This document shows positions 1-6,212 of a stretch of DNA of 6,970 nt, in pieces; within the stretch, counting starts at the first letter, position 1; each line of letters opens with the position of its first letter. The position numbers and the translations under genes were made by a program. Source of the DNA: Desulfobacteraceae bacterium (GTDB taxonomy: Bacteria > Desulfobacterota > Desulfobacteria > Desulfobacterales > BuS5); contig DAOWMW010000069.1 in the NCBI GenBank assembly GCA_030642865.1, positions 1 to 6,970 on the forward strand, read 5' to 3'. The notes under the pieces are model-generated. The model made no database searches and had not been told where the DNA came from. It was given only the letters and a program-made list of their open reading frames with translations.

Positions 1-112
1 AATTTATCCAATTTCTGCGTTAAAAAATAAATTTAATCCTCGAAATACAACGGGTATGTCTGCGGTTAAATTGATTTTTCGCCTTGAACTTGAAGAAATC
101 TTCATTCCGTAA
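1..112. repeat. Imperfect palindromic intergenic element
   Basis: Positions 17-39 (GCG, A-rich, AATTTAA, CC) and 64-82 are inverted copies of each other apart from a 3-base and a 1-base gap and one mismatch. The centre contains a small hairpin, ATAC (45-48), five loop bases and GTAT (54-57). Weaker symmetry extends outward on both sides (about 2-16 against 83-100), so the element may start before the window. Because of the symmetry, both strands contain short open frames: forward 2-112 with no start inside, and reverse 105-4 with 33 codons. I take these as by-products of the repeat. It is probably a dispersed palindromic repeat, but only one copy is visible here, so dispersal is inference. 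Confidence 0.5.
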
Positions 113-178
113 CAACCTGTCGAATGGCCATAACTTACGCTTTTTCAATGGCCTGGCCATCAATGGTTGAGTTCTTCA

Positions 179-223
179 GTCTTGTAATAGAACTGCTGTT
201 ACGAGACATCATTTTTTATTTTT
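179..223 (+). terminator. Possible intrinsic terminator upstream of rpoC
   Basis: GTCTTGTAA (179-187) pairs with TTACGAGAC (199-207) across an 11-base loop. This gives nine pairs with one T-G wobble. Four bases later comes a T-rich tract, T6-A-T5 (212-223). The layout fits a rho-independent terminator for transcription arriving from the left, but the stem is AT-rich and the T tract does not start immediately at its foot, so it may be weak. If real, it would uncouple or damp transcription between the upstream gene and rpoC. Confidence 0.4.
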
Positions 224-231
224 GGTGCTTA

Positions 232-260
232 TTGTTTATCGAAAAAATGTAATTTCTAAC
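232..260 (+). promoter_or_regulatory. Weak candidate sigma70 promoter for rpoC
   Basis: TTGTTT (232-237) and TCTAAC (255-260) are separated by 17 bases and loosely match the -35 and -10 consensus (four of six each). The site lies just after the terminator-like hairpin and about 86 bases before the rpoC start, where a separate rpoC promoter would make sense. The match is poor enough to arise by chance in AT-rich DNA. Confidence 0.22.
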
Positions 261-296
261 CGTCTATGTGTAGCAGACAGGGGATATAGATTTTTT

Positions 297-332
297 AAAA
301 ATTGATTTCGCGGGAAGAAATTAATTTTTTTT
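297..332 (+). promoter_or_regulatory. Attenuator-like stem-loop in the rpoC leader
   Basis: AAAAATTGATTTC (297-309) and GAAATTAATTTTT (317-329) form a 13-pair stem with one G-T wobble around the 7-base loop GCGGGAA. The descending arm runs into eight consecutive T (325-332). The rpoC Shine-Dalgarno sequence starts three bases after this run. The shape is that of an intrinsic terminator or attenuator, although the stem is almost entirely A-T. It could reduce read-through into rpoC or affect ribosome access. No antiterminator partner was identified. Confidence 0.4.
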
Positions 333-334
333 AC

Positions 335-340
335 AGGAGG
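335..340 (+). promoter_or_regulatory. rpoC ribosome binding site that fixes the TTG start
   Basis: AGGAGG, a full-strength Shine-Dalgarno core, lies six bases before the TTG at 347. This spacing, plus the match of the following residues to RpoC N-termini, selects TTG 347 over the in-frame TTG at 302, which would add 15 residues with no family resemblance and would start inside the leader stem-loop. Confidence 0.88.
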
Positions 341-346
341 ATAACT

Positions 347-3300
347 TTGGAAACTCTATACGATTTCTTTGCAAAACCCAAGGACCCACAAATTTATTCT
401 GGTGTTAAAATTGCGTTGGCATCACCTGAGCAGATTAGAAGCTGGTCCAGTGGGGAAGTCAAAAAGCCTGAAACTATAAATTACAGAACATTTAAACCCG
501 AGCGGGATGGTCTTTTTTGTGCAAAAATATTTGGCCCAATAAAAGATTTTGAATGTAATTGTGGCAAATATAAAAGGATGAAACACCGAGGGGTTGTCTG
601 CGAAAAATGCGGGGTTGAGGTTGTTCAATCCAAGGTGAGGCGGGAACGGATGGGGCATATAGAGCTTGCAGCACCCTGTTCCCATATCTGGTTTTTAAAA
701 AGTCTTCCCAGCAAGCTGGGCAATGTACTCGATTTAAACCTGAAAAATCTTGAAAAAGTTCTTTACTATGATTTATATATTGTAATTGATCCTAAAGAGA
801 CTGACTTAACCAGAGGGCAGCTTCTCACAGATGAAGAATATTATGAAAACCTTGAACTCCATGATGACAAGTTTGAAGCGGGTATAGGTGCTGAGGCCAT
901 AAAACGGATGTTAGAGCAGGTTGATCTTGAAGGAGAGTATGCAAAATTAAGAGCTGATATCCTCCTGACAGAGTCAGCAACAAAACGTCAGAAGCTTTCA
1001 AAGAGACTTAAAATCATAGATTCCTTTAAACACTCCGGGCTGAATCCATCTTGTATGATTATGGAATGCATACCTGTTCTCCCCCCTGATTTGCGTCCCC
1101 TTGTTCCCTTGGAAGGTGGCAGGTTCGCAACTTCTGATCTTAATGATCTTTACAGGAGAGTTATCAACCGTAATAACCGATTAAAACGGCTGATTGATCT
1201 GATGGCACCGGAGATTATTGTCCGTAATGAAAAAAGGATGCTCCAGGAAGCTGTTGATGTTCTTTTTGATAACGGCAGGCAGGGACGACCAATTCTCGGA
1301 ACTAATAAGCGCCCGTTGAAATCCTTAAGCGATACTCTAAAAGGGAAACAGGGTCGTTTTCGTCAAAATCTTTTGGGTAAACGTGTTGACTATTCCGGAA
1401 GGACTGTTATTACTGTTGGTCCTAATCTCAGGCTTCACCAGTGTGGTTTACCTAAGAAGATGGCTCTTGAGTTATTTAAGCCCTTTGTTTACTGCCGCCT
1501 GGAAAAAATGGGGCTTGTTTCCACCGTTAAAAGTGCTAAAAAAATGCTGGAACGCGGGGGAGCTGAAGTTTGGGATACTTTGGAAGAAGTGGTAAAAGAA
1601 TACCCTATTTTTTTAAACCGTGCTCCAACTCTCCACAGGCTCGGGATTCAGGCTTTTGAACCGATTCTCATCGAAGGAAAGGCAATTCAGCTTCATCCTC
1701 TTGTCTGCACAGCTTTTAATGCTGATTTTGATGGGGACCAGATGGCCGTTCATATCCCACTTTCCATTGAAGCACAAATAGAAGCCAGAGCCTTGGTTTT
1801 ATCGAGTAATAATATTCTTTCTCCTGCCAATGGCAGCCCTGTAATTATTCCCAGTCAGGATATTGTACTGGGCATTTATTATATGACCAGGTCCGTTGAA
1901 GGTTTAAATGGGCATGGCAAAACTTTTTCATCTCCAGATGAAGTTAGATCTGCCTATGACTCAGAAGCCGTTGATCTCCACGCACAGATAAAAGCACGAA
2001 TAGGTGGGAAAAAATACGATACAACAGTCGGGCGTGTTTTGTTGTGGGAAATCATACCCCAGTTGAATTTGGTAAATTTCAACAGCATGGTGGTTTCTGA
2101 AGATAAAGTTGCTGAAAAAATATTCGAAAAATTAGAATCAGGGGAAACTTTTGATGATTTGCAGGATAAATTTGCTGACGAGCTGCTAAAGGGGACTGAT
2201 TATTCCATTGGTTTGTTTACAAGGGATGAATTCAAAAGGGTTTCAAACTTTGATGCTCAAACAGTGGATGATCTTTTTTCATTGAGCACAGGTGAGTATA
2301 CCCGGATAATCGATGGAGATGGGGGACATCATTTTTTTGAAATGATTTCTAAACGCCTGGCACTCCCCTTCGATATTATCAACAAGGTTATGGACAAAAA
2401 AAATCTTCGTGATCTTGTCGATTATGCTTATAGAAATCTTGGAATTAAAGCAACCGTTATATTGTCGGATAAGCTCAAGGATGTCGGCTATAAATACTCC
2501 ACACTGGGTGGGTTATCAATCTCCATAGATGCTATGATTATTCCTTCGACGAAAAAGAAAATTATTGATGAAGCAGATATTCATGTCAAAGAAATATGGC
2601 GGCAATATTCCGATGGTCTTATTACCCAGGGTGAAAAATATAATAAAGTTGTGGATATATGGGCAAAGGCTACTGATGATGTGGCAAATGAAATGATGGA
2701 TGCCATGAAGAATGCGCCCAGGTTAGATGGAAGTGGCGTTTCCCCTGCAGAGCCAGGTGGGAAGCCTGCAGTGGTGGAGAGTTTCAATCCCATATATATG
2801 ATGGCCGATTCAGGCGCAAGGGGGAGTAAAGACCAGATGCGGCAGCTTGCAGGAATGCGCGGTCTCATGGCAAAGCCATCTGGTGAAATCATAGAAACTC
2901 CCATTAATGCTAATTTTAGAGAGGGGCTTTCTGTTCTTCAGTATTTTATTTCGACCCATGGCGCAAGAAAGGGGCTTGCTGACACAGCTTTAAAAACAGC
3001 CAATTCAGGATATCTCACGAGACGCCTTGCTGATGTAGCTCAGGATTGTATAGTTTCTACTTATGATTGCGGGACCACGGCTGGTGTTGACGTTGAGCCG
3101 CTTTTTGAAGGTGGTGAAATTATTCAGCGTTTGGGTGAGCGTATTCTGGGGAGGGTTACCATGGAAAATATTCATGACCCTTTTACAGATGAGATTCTTG
3201 TTAAAGAGGGAGAGTTTCTCACCGAGTCGGAGGTTGATAAAATAGAAAATGCTGGTAATACAAACATTAAAATAAGATCCGTTTTAACCTGTAAGGCTAA

Positions 3301-4747
3301 AACTGGAGTATGCGTTAAATGTTATGGCCGCGATTTGGCCCATGGTGGACCTGTTGAGATTGGAGAGGCGGTGGGGATTCTGGCTGCCCAGTCCATTGGA
3401 GAGCCTGGAACACAATTGACCATGAGAACTTTTCATATAGGTGGAACCGCCAGCAGAAGGGTTGAGCAGGCGGATATCAGAACCCTTGTCAGTGGAATAG
3501 TTAAATATATTGACTTGAGGTTTGCAGTCAATTCAGATAATAATCGTGTGGTTATGAATCGTCGGGGAGGAGAGGTCGCCATTATTGGAGAAAATGGTCG
3601 TGAGCGTGAGCGGTACCCTGTGATTTACGGCGCTCATCTTGCCCTGGAAGACGGGTCTAAAATTAGTGCAGGGGATCTCATTGCAAGCTGGGATCCTTTT
3701 ACCACCCCGATAATTGCAGAAAATACCGGGACAATCAGATTTAAAGATATTGAGCGTGGCAAGACTTTGCAGGAAAAAGTTGATTTTGTTACTGGTAAAT
3801 CCAGCCGTACCATTATTGAGTCAAGGAGTACGGAGGAGCGGCCCAGAATTATAGTTAAGCCTAAAGATGGAAAAACAGCCGATCAGGGTTTTCTTTCTGA
3901 AAAAATAGAATATACATTGCCCCTTGATGCAATTCTTCTGGTGGAAGAACAGGATGGGGTCCTTGCAGGGGATATTATTGCTAAATTGCCAAGAGCCACA
4001 ACTAAAACAAAGGATATTACTGGTGGTCTTCCACGGGTAGCTGAACTTTTTGAGGTTAGAACTCCCAAGGAACAAGGAGTTTTAAGCGAGATAGACGGAT
4101 ATATTTCCCTTGCACCCTCAACACGAAAAGGAAAACGAAAAATTGTGGTTACTCCTGCCGGAGCAGGGGACAAAAAAGAATATCTGGTATCCACGGGCAA
4201 ACATGTTATTGTTAATGAAGGGGACTATGTTCGGGCAGGAGAATCTCTGGTGAGTGGTTCTGCAGTTCCACAGGATATCCTTAATATTAAGGGCGAAATT
4301 GCCCTTGCTAAATATCTTGTTGATGAGGTTCAGGAAGTCTATCGTCTGCAGGGAGTTAAAATTAATGATAAGCATATTGAAGTTATAGTAAGGCAGATGA
4401 TGAGACGGGTCAGGGTTAAATCGGTGGGTGAAACCGATTTTATTCTTGAACAGCAGGTAGACAGGAAAAAGTTTGAGGCGGTTAATGAATTAATCAAGGA
4501 GAACGGAGGAGAGCCTGCTGCCGCTGCTCCGTTGATTCTGGGCATAACCAAAGCTTCCCTTAGCACGGAAAGTTTTATTTCAGCAGCATCATTTCAGGAG
4601 ACCACAAAGGTCTTAAGTGATGCGAGTATAGCAGGGAAAGTAGACCCATTGCTGGGTCTTAAAGAGAATGTAATTATGGGGAGACTGATTCCTGCAGGCA
4701 CAGGTTTTTCTGATTATCATAATATTGATGTGGAATCGATAACCTGA
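347..4747 (+). CDS. rpoC: DNA-directed RNA polymerase subunit beta'
   Basis: This is the catalytic large subunit of cytoplasmic RNA polymerase, 1466 residues from the TTG start; E. coli beta' has 1407. Visible landmarks are the N-terminal zinc site (C70, C72, C85, C88), the clamp helices that bind sigma (about 266-310), the switch-2/lid segment around [16 protein letters not shown] (from 331), and the Mg-binding NADFDGD loop (458-464, D460/D462/D464). Next come the bridge helix (about 863-898), the second zinc site (C908, C982, C989, C992) and the trigger loop with M1026, R1027 and H1030. After the trigger loop, a long insertion aligns with E. coli SI3 (roughly 1037-1215). The C-terminal [22 protein letters not shown] block is present. 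The gene ends in tandem stops, TGA TAG. The odd feature is an extra segment of about 99 residues at 572-670, annotated separately. Compared with E. coli, a short loop near 550 is about 13 residues shorter. No clear terminator follows the gene. Confidence 0.98.
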   Translation: METLYDFFAKPKDPQIYSGVKIALASPEQIRSWSSGEVKKPETINYRTFKPERDGLFCAKIFGPIKDFECNCGKYKRMKHRGVVCEKCGVEVVQSKVRRERMGHIELAAPCSHIWFLKSLPSKLGNVLDLNLKNLEKVLYYDLYIVIDPKETDLTRGQLLTDEEYYENLELHDDKFEAGIGAEAIKRMLEQVDLEGEYAKLRADILLTESATKRQKLSKRLKIIDSFKHSGLNPSCMIMECIPVLPPDLRPLVPLEGGRFATSDLNDLYRRVINRNNRLKRLIDLMAPEIIVRNEKRMLQEAVDVLFDNGRQGRPILGTNKRPLKSLSDTLKGKQGRFRQNLLGKRVDYSGRTVITVGPNLRLHQCGLPKKMALELFKPFVYCRLEKMGLVSTVKSAKKMLERGGAEVWDTLEEVVKEYPIFLNRAPTLHRLGIQAFEPILIEGKAIQLHPLVCTAFNADFDGDQMAVHIPLSIEAQIEARALVLSSNNILSPANGSPVIIPSQDIVLGIYYMTRSVEGLNGHGKTFSSPDEVRSAYDSEAVDLHAQIKARIGGKKYDTTVGRVLLWEIIPQLNLVNFNSMVVSEDKVAEKIFEKLESGETFDDLQDKFADELLKGTDYSIGLFTRDEFKRVSNFDAQTVDDLFSLSTGEYTRIIDGDGGHHFFEMISKRLALPFDIINKVMDKKNLRDLVDYAYRNLGIKATVILSDKLKDVGYKYSTLGGLSISIDAMIIPSTKKKIIDEADIHVKEIWRQYSDGLITQGEKYNKVVDIWAKATDDVANEMMDAMKNAPRLDGSGVSPAEPGGKPAVVESFNPIYMMADSGARGSKDQMRQLAGMRGLMAKPSGEIIETPINANFREGLSVLQYFISTHGARKGLADTALKTANSGYLTRRLADVAQDCIVSTYDCGTTAGVDVEPLFEGGEIIQRLGERILGRVTMENIHDPFTDEILVKEGEFLTESEVDKIENAGNTNIKIRSVLTCKAKTGVCVKCYGRDLAHGGPVEIGEAVGILAAQSIGEPGTQLTMRTFHIGGTASRRVEQADIRTLVSGIVKYIDLRFAVNSDNNRVVMNRRGGEVAIIGENGRERERYPVIYGAHLALEDGSKISAGDLIASWDPFTTPIIAENTGTIRFKDIERGKTLQEKVDFVTGKSSRTIIESRSTEERPRIIVKPKDGKTADQGFLSEKIEYTLPLDAILLVEEQDGVLAGDIIAKLPRATTKTKDITGGLPRVAELFEVRTPKEQGVLSEIDGYISLAPSTRKGKRKIVVTPAGAGDKKEYLVSTGKHVIVNEGDYVRAGESLVSGSAVPQDILNIKGEIALAKYLVDEVQEVYRLQGVKINDKHIEVIVRQMMRRVRVKSVGETDFILEQQVDRKKFEAVNELIKENGGEPAAAAPLILGITKASLSTESFISAASFQETTKVLSDASIAGKVDPLLGLKENVIMGRLIPAGTGFSDYHNIDVESIT
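2060..2356 (+). other. Parvulin-like domain inserted in RpoC (residues 572-670)
   Basis: The conserved flanks [10 protein letters not shown] (ending at residue 571) and [13 protein letters not shown] (from 673) are joined in E. coli beta' by only two residues. Here about 99 extra residues lie between them. Their order of motifs follows the PpiC/SurA rotamase pattern: a strand plus helix (VNFNSMVV then [18 protein letters not shown]), then [10 protein letters not shown] in place of the usual GGDLGWFxRG, then [15 protein letters not shown] for the family's FxLxxGExSxPV, then GGHHFFEMI for the terminal GYHIIKV. H662 occupies the second conserved histidine. The first histidine position (HILV) reads as S580, so isomerase activity is doubtful. 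The frame stays open and both flanks are intact, so this is a genuine in-frame insertion. The fold assignment is my pattern reading, not a search result. The segment precedes the rim-helix region, so it is probably surface-exposed. Confidence 0.62.
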
Positions 4748-4812
4748 TAGTTATAGACTGTCACATAAATAATTCCTCCCCTGCTTTGAAAAATCGAGGT
4801 ATTACGTCAGCA

Positions 4813-4842
4813 GGAAATAACACCCAGTGGGTGAAGATTTCC
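4813..4842. repeat. Stem-loop overlapping the large palindrome
   Basis: GGAAAT (4813-4818) pairs with ATTTCC (4837-4842). Inside it, CACCC (4821-4825) pairs with GGGTG (4829-4833) around the loop AGT, leaving a small internal bulge (AA against AAG). The right arm shares bases 4836-4842 with the left arm of the larger palindrome, so the two structures cannot form at the same time. A further CCTGCT (4780-4785) and AGCAGG (4809-4814) pair lies just upstream. There is no T run, so it is not a standard terminator. Confidence 0.55.
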
Positions 4843-4933
4843 AGATAATAAATTTCACTGCCTTATCGGTCGTTGGAGTATTACAATACGCCTTCCTCCC
4901 TCTGGCCAAAGTGAAATGTATTATCTGAAAATC
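4836..4933. repeat. Large palindromic repeat (REP-like)
   Basis: The 24-base arms 4836-4859 and 4910-4933 are inverted copies matching at 22 of 24 positions, around a 50-base centre. The centre has its own hairpin, GTATT (4878-4882), AC, AATAC (4885-4889), extended by GGA/TCC. GCC (4860-4862) can also pair with GGC (4904-4906). The overall form is a long cruciform or RNA hairpin with a branched tip, typical of dispersed intergenic palindromes or a small non-autonomous element. No flanking target duplication was identified. Only this copy is in the window, so copy number elsewhere is unknown. Confidence 0.7.
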
Positions 4934-5011
4934 TATAGCAAAACATCCTGTGATCATTTTGGTTAATAGCTGACTTTTAACCGCACAGGTCGAAAAATTT
5001 ACAGGTTTCAT

Positions 5012-5021
5012 GGGGGGGGGG
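5012..5021. repeat. Homopolymer run of ten G
   Basis: Ten consecutive G lie about 45 bases upstream of the -35 of the main rpsL promoter. No other G run of this length occurs in the window. Such tracts are prone to slippage in replication and in sequencing, so the true length may vary. Confidence 0.95.
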
Positions 5022-5054
5022 ATATTTACAAGCTTTTTTAATTTTTGAATTCTA

Positions 5055-5063
5055 TGATATAAT
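5055..5063 (+). promoter_or_regulatory. Candidate upstream rpsL promoter (extended -10)
   Basis: TG-A-TATAAT (5055-5063) is a perfect -10 hexamer preceded by the extended -10 TG. No good -35 lies at the right distance; the T-rich stretch 5034-5048 precedes it. It overlaps the region just before the stronger promoter at 5066, giving a possible tandem arrangement. Confidence is moderate because AT-rich DNA yields such matches by chance. Confidence 0.42.
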
Positions 5064-5065
5064 TC

Positions 5066-5094
5066 TTGACTTAAGGCGATTGTTATTGTAATAT
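5066..5094 (+). promoter_or_regulatory. Main sigma70-type promoter for rpsL
   Basis: TTGACT (5066-5071, five of six consensus) and TAATAT (5089-5094) are spaced by exactly 17 bases. The DNA just upstream is very AT-rich, like an UP element. Transcription should start near 5101, giving a leader of about 53 bases before rpsL. This is the best promoter match in the window and suits a highly expressed ribosomal protein gene. Confidence 0.75.
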
Positions 5095-5153
5095 TATTTC
5101 GTTTTAGGTATGTGTAAAATTAAATTGGATATATTTTAAGTGAAGAGGAGATT

Positions 5154-5525
5154 ATGCCGACTATTAATCAATTGGTTCGACAGGGTAGGAAAAGGCATAA
5201 GAAGAAAACAAATACCCCTGCTTTAAAAGGAGCACCTCAAAAGAGAGGCGTGTGTACCCGGGTGTACACAACAACTCCGAAAAAACCGAATTCTGCCTTG
5301 CGTAAAGTTGCAAAGGTTCGTCTTACCACCGGAATAGAAGTTACTGCATATATTCCCGGTATAGGCCACAATCTGCAGGAGCATTCAGTTGTTCTTGTTC
5401 GAGGTGGGCGTGTTAAGGATTTACCCGGGGTCAGGTATCATGTAGTAAGGGGCTCCCTTGACACTTTGGGAGTTGAGGACAGGAAGCAGGGAAGATCGAA
5501 GTACGGGGCGAAAAAGCCAAAATAA
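5154..5525 (+). CDS. rpsL: 30S ribosomal protein S12
   Basis: S12 lies at the decoding centre of the small subunit and helps check codon-anticodon pairing. The product has 123 residues, close to the family norm, and follows the family along its whole length: [11 protein letters not shown] at the start, [23 protein letters not shown] (29-51) in the middle, [26 protein letters not shown] (71-96), and the basic end [11 protein letters not shown]43 and K88, where streptomycin-resistance changes are known, have the sensitive-type lysine. D89, which RimO methylthiolates in other bacteria, is present. ATG 5154 is preceded by AGAGGAG (5144-5150), with rather tight spacing of three bases from the last G. 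The gene has its own promoter and is followed by a terminator, so here it may be largely monocistronic instead of opening a long str operon. Confidence 0.98.
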   Translation: MPTINQLVRQGRKRHKKKTNTPALKGAPQKRGVCTRVYTTTPKKPNSALRKVAKVRLTTGIEVTAYIPGIGHNLQEHSVVLVRGGRVKDLPGVRYHVVRGSLDTLGVEDRKQGRSKYGAKKPK

Positions 5526-5568
5526 TTATTCTTGTATGGGTTTTTTGGGAAAATAATTTTGAGTGGAG

Positions 5569-5599
5569 AAGGTAATGCTAAAATTTACCTTTTTTTTTT
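5569..5599 (+). terminator. Intrinsic terminator after rpsL
   Basis: AAGGTAA (5569-5575) pairs with TTACCTT (5585-5591) around the 9-base loop TGCTAAAAT, followed by an unbroken T run (5590-5599, ten T, partly used in the stem). It lies 43 bases after the rpsL stop. The stem is short and has only two G-C pairs, so termination may be partial. Together with the promoter at 5658 it separates rpsL from rpsG. Confidence 0.7.
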
Positions 5600-5657
5600 G
5601 CAGGTTTGCACTGGAAATATTTTTTTAAAATCCTGTGGTTTGTGTTGTTAAAAAACA

Positions 5658-5666
5658 TGTTATAAT
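5658..5666 (+). promoter_or_regulatory. Extended -10 promoter for rpsG-tuf
   Basis: TG-T-TATAAT (5658-5666) is a perfect -10 with the extended TG. The only -35 candidate is poor (TTTGTG at 5639, spacer 16). The predicted start near 5673 gives a leader of only about 16 bases before the rpsG ATG. It lies directly after the rpsL terminator, which supports a separate rpsG unit. Confidence 0.58.
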
Positions 5667-5688
5667 CTATTGACAGAGAGTTTAATAA

Positions 5689-6159
<471 letters not shown>

Positions 6160-6198
6160 TAGTTTTCTTTTTTTATTCTTTCGGATTATGCTCTAAAT

Positions 6199-6203
6199 GG
6201 AGG
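6199..6203 (+). promoter_or_regulatory. tuf ribosome binding site
   Basis: GGAGG lies nine bases before the ATG at 6213. It is a strong site, in contrast to the weak one of rpsG, and fits the usual high excess of EF-Tu over ribosomal proteins from shared mRNA. The rest of the rpsG-tuf gap (6160-6212) is T-rich and shows no clear promoter. Confidence 0.8.
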
Positions 6204-6212
6204 TTATTAAAC

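Larger units (their letters stand above)
1..346. other. Non-coding region upstream of rpoC
   Basis: No recognisable gene lies here. In particular, none of the three forward frames resembles the conserved RpoB C-terminus, although rpoB normally sits directly upstream of rpoC. The stretch holds, in order, an imperfect palindrome (about 1-112), a short ATGGC/GCCAT hairpin (148-160), a terminator-like hairpin with a T-rich tail (179-223), a weak promoter candidate (232-260), and an AU-rich stem-loop running into a T tract just before the rpoC ribosome binding site (297-332). rpoB may end just outside the window, or rpoC may be separated from it. The sequence shown cannot decide between these. Confidence 0.7.
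4748..5153. other. Intergenic region between rpoC and rpsL
   Basis: No gene is supported in these 406 bases. They contain a compound palindromic repeat (about 4775-4933), a GGTTAA/TTAACC hairpin with a 10-base loop (4961-4982) and no T tract, a run of ten G (5012-5021), and two promoter candidates leading to rpsL. A reverse-strand frame of 69 codons (5011-4802) runs through the palindrome and is best read as a by-product of it. I see no convincing intrinsic terminator for rpoC. Confidence 0.75.

Noticed and set aside
4..105. Reverse-strand small frame of 33 residues with an ATG
   Set aside because: It coincides with the same palindrome, has no convincing ribosome site that I could identify, and is explained by the repeat's composition.
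2..112. Forward open frame from the window edge to TAA at 110-112, as a possible gene tail such as rpoB
   Set aside because: The translation (ending KLIFRLELEEIFIP) does not resemble the RpoB C-terminus, and the frame lies wholly inside the imperfect palindrome, which also opens the other strand.
262..278. GTCT/AGAC hairpin in the rpoC leader
   Set aside because: Only four pairs with a nine-base loop, which is expected by chance.
302..346. Upstream TTG at 302 as the rpoC start
   Set aside because: It would add 15 residues unlike any RpoC, begins inside the leader stem-loop, and ignores the well-placed AGGAGG before TTG 347.
2060..2356. The RpoC insertion as a frameshift artefact, intein or inserted mobile element
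   Set aside because: The frame is open and both flanks are intact and conserved. The segment is too short for a splicing intein and lacks intein end motifs. Its residues follow a coherent domain pattern.
3883..4200. Reverse-strand open frames inside rpoC, tuf and rpsG
   Set aside because: They are antisense shadows of strongly conserved genes and show no family resemblance.
4961..4982. GGTTAA/TTAACC hairpin as the rpoC terminator
   Set aside because: The six-pair stem has a 10-base loop and no T run after it, and it lies over 200 bases past the rpoC stop.
4802..5011. Reverse-strand 69-residue frame between rpoC and rpsL
   Set aside because: It runs through the large palindrome and hairpins. 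Its composition follows the repeat and it has no recognisable domain.
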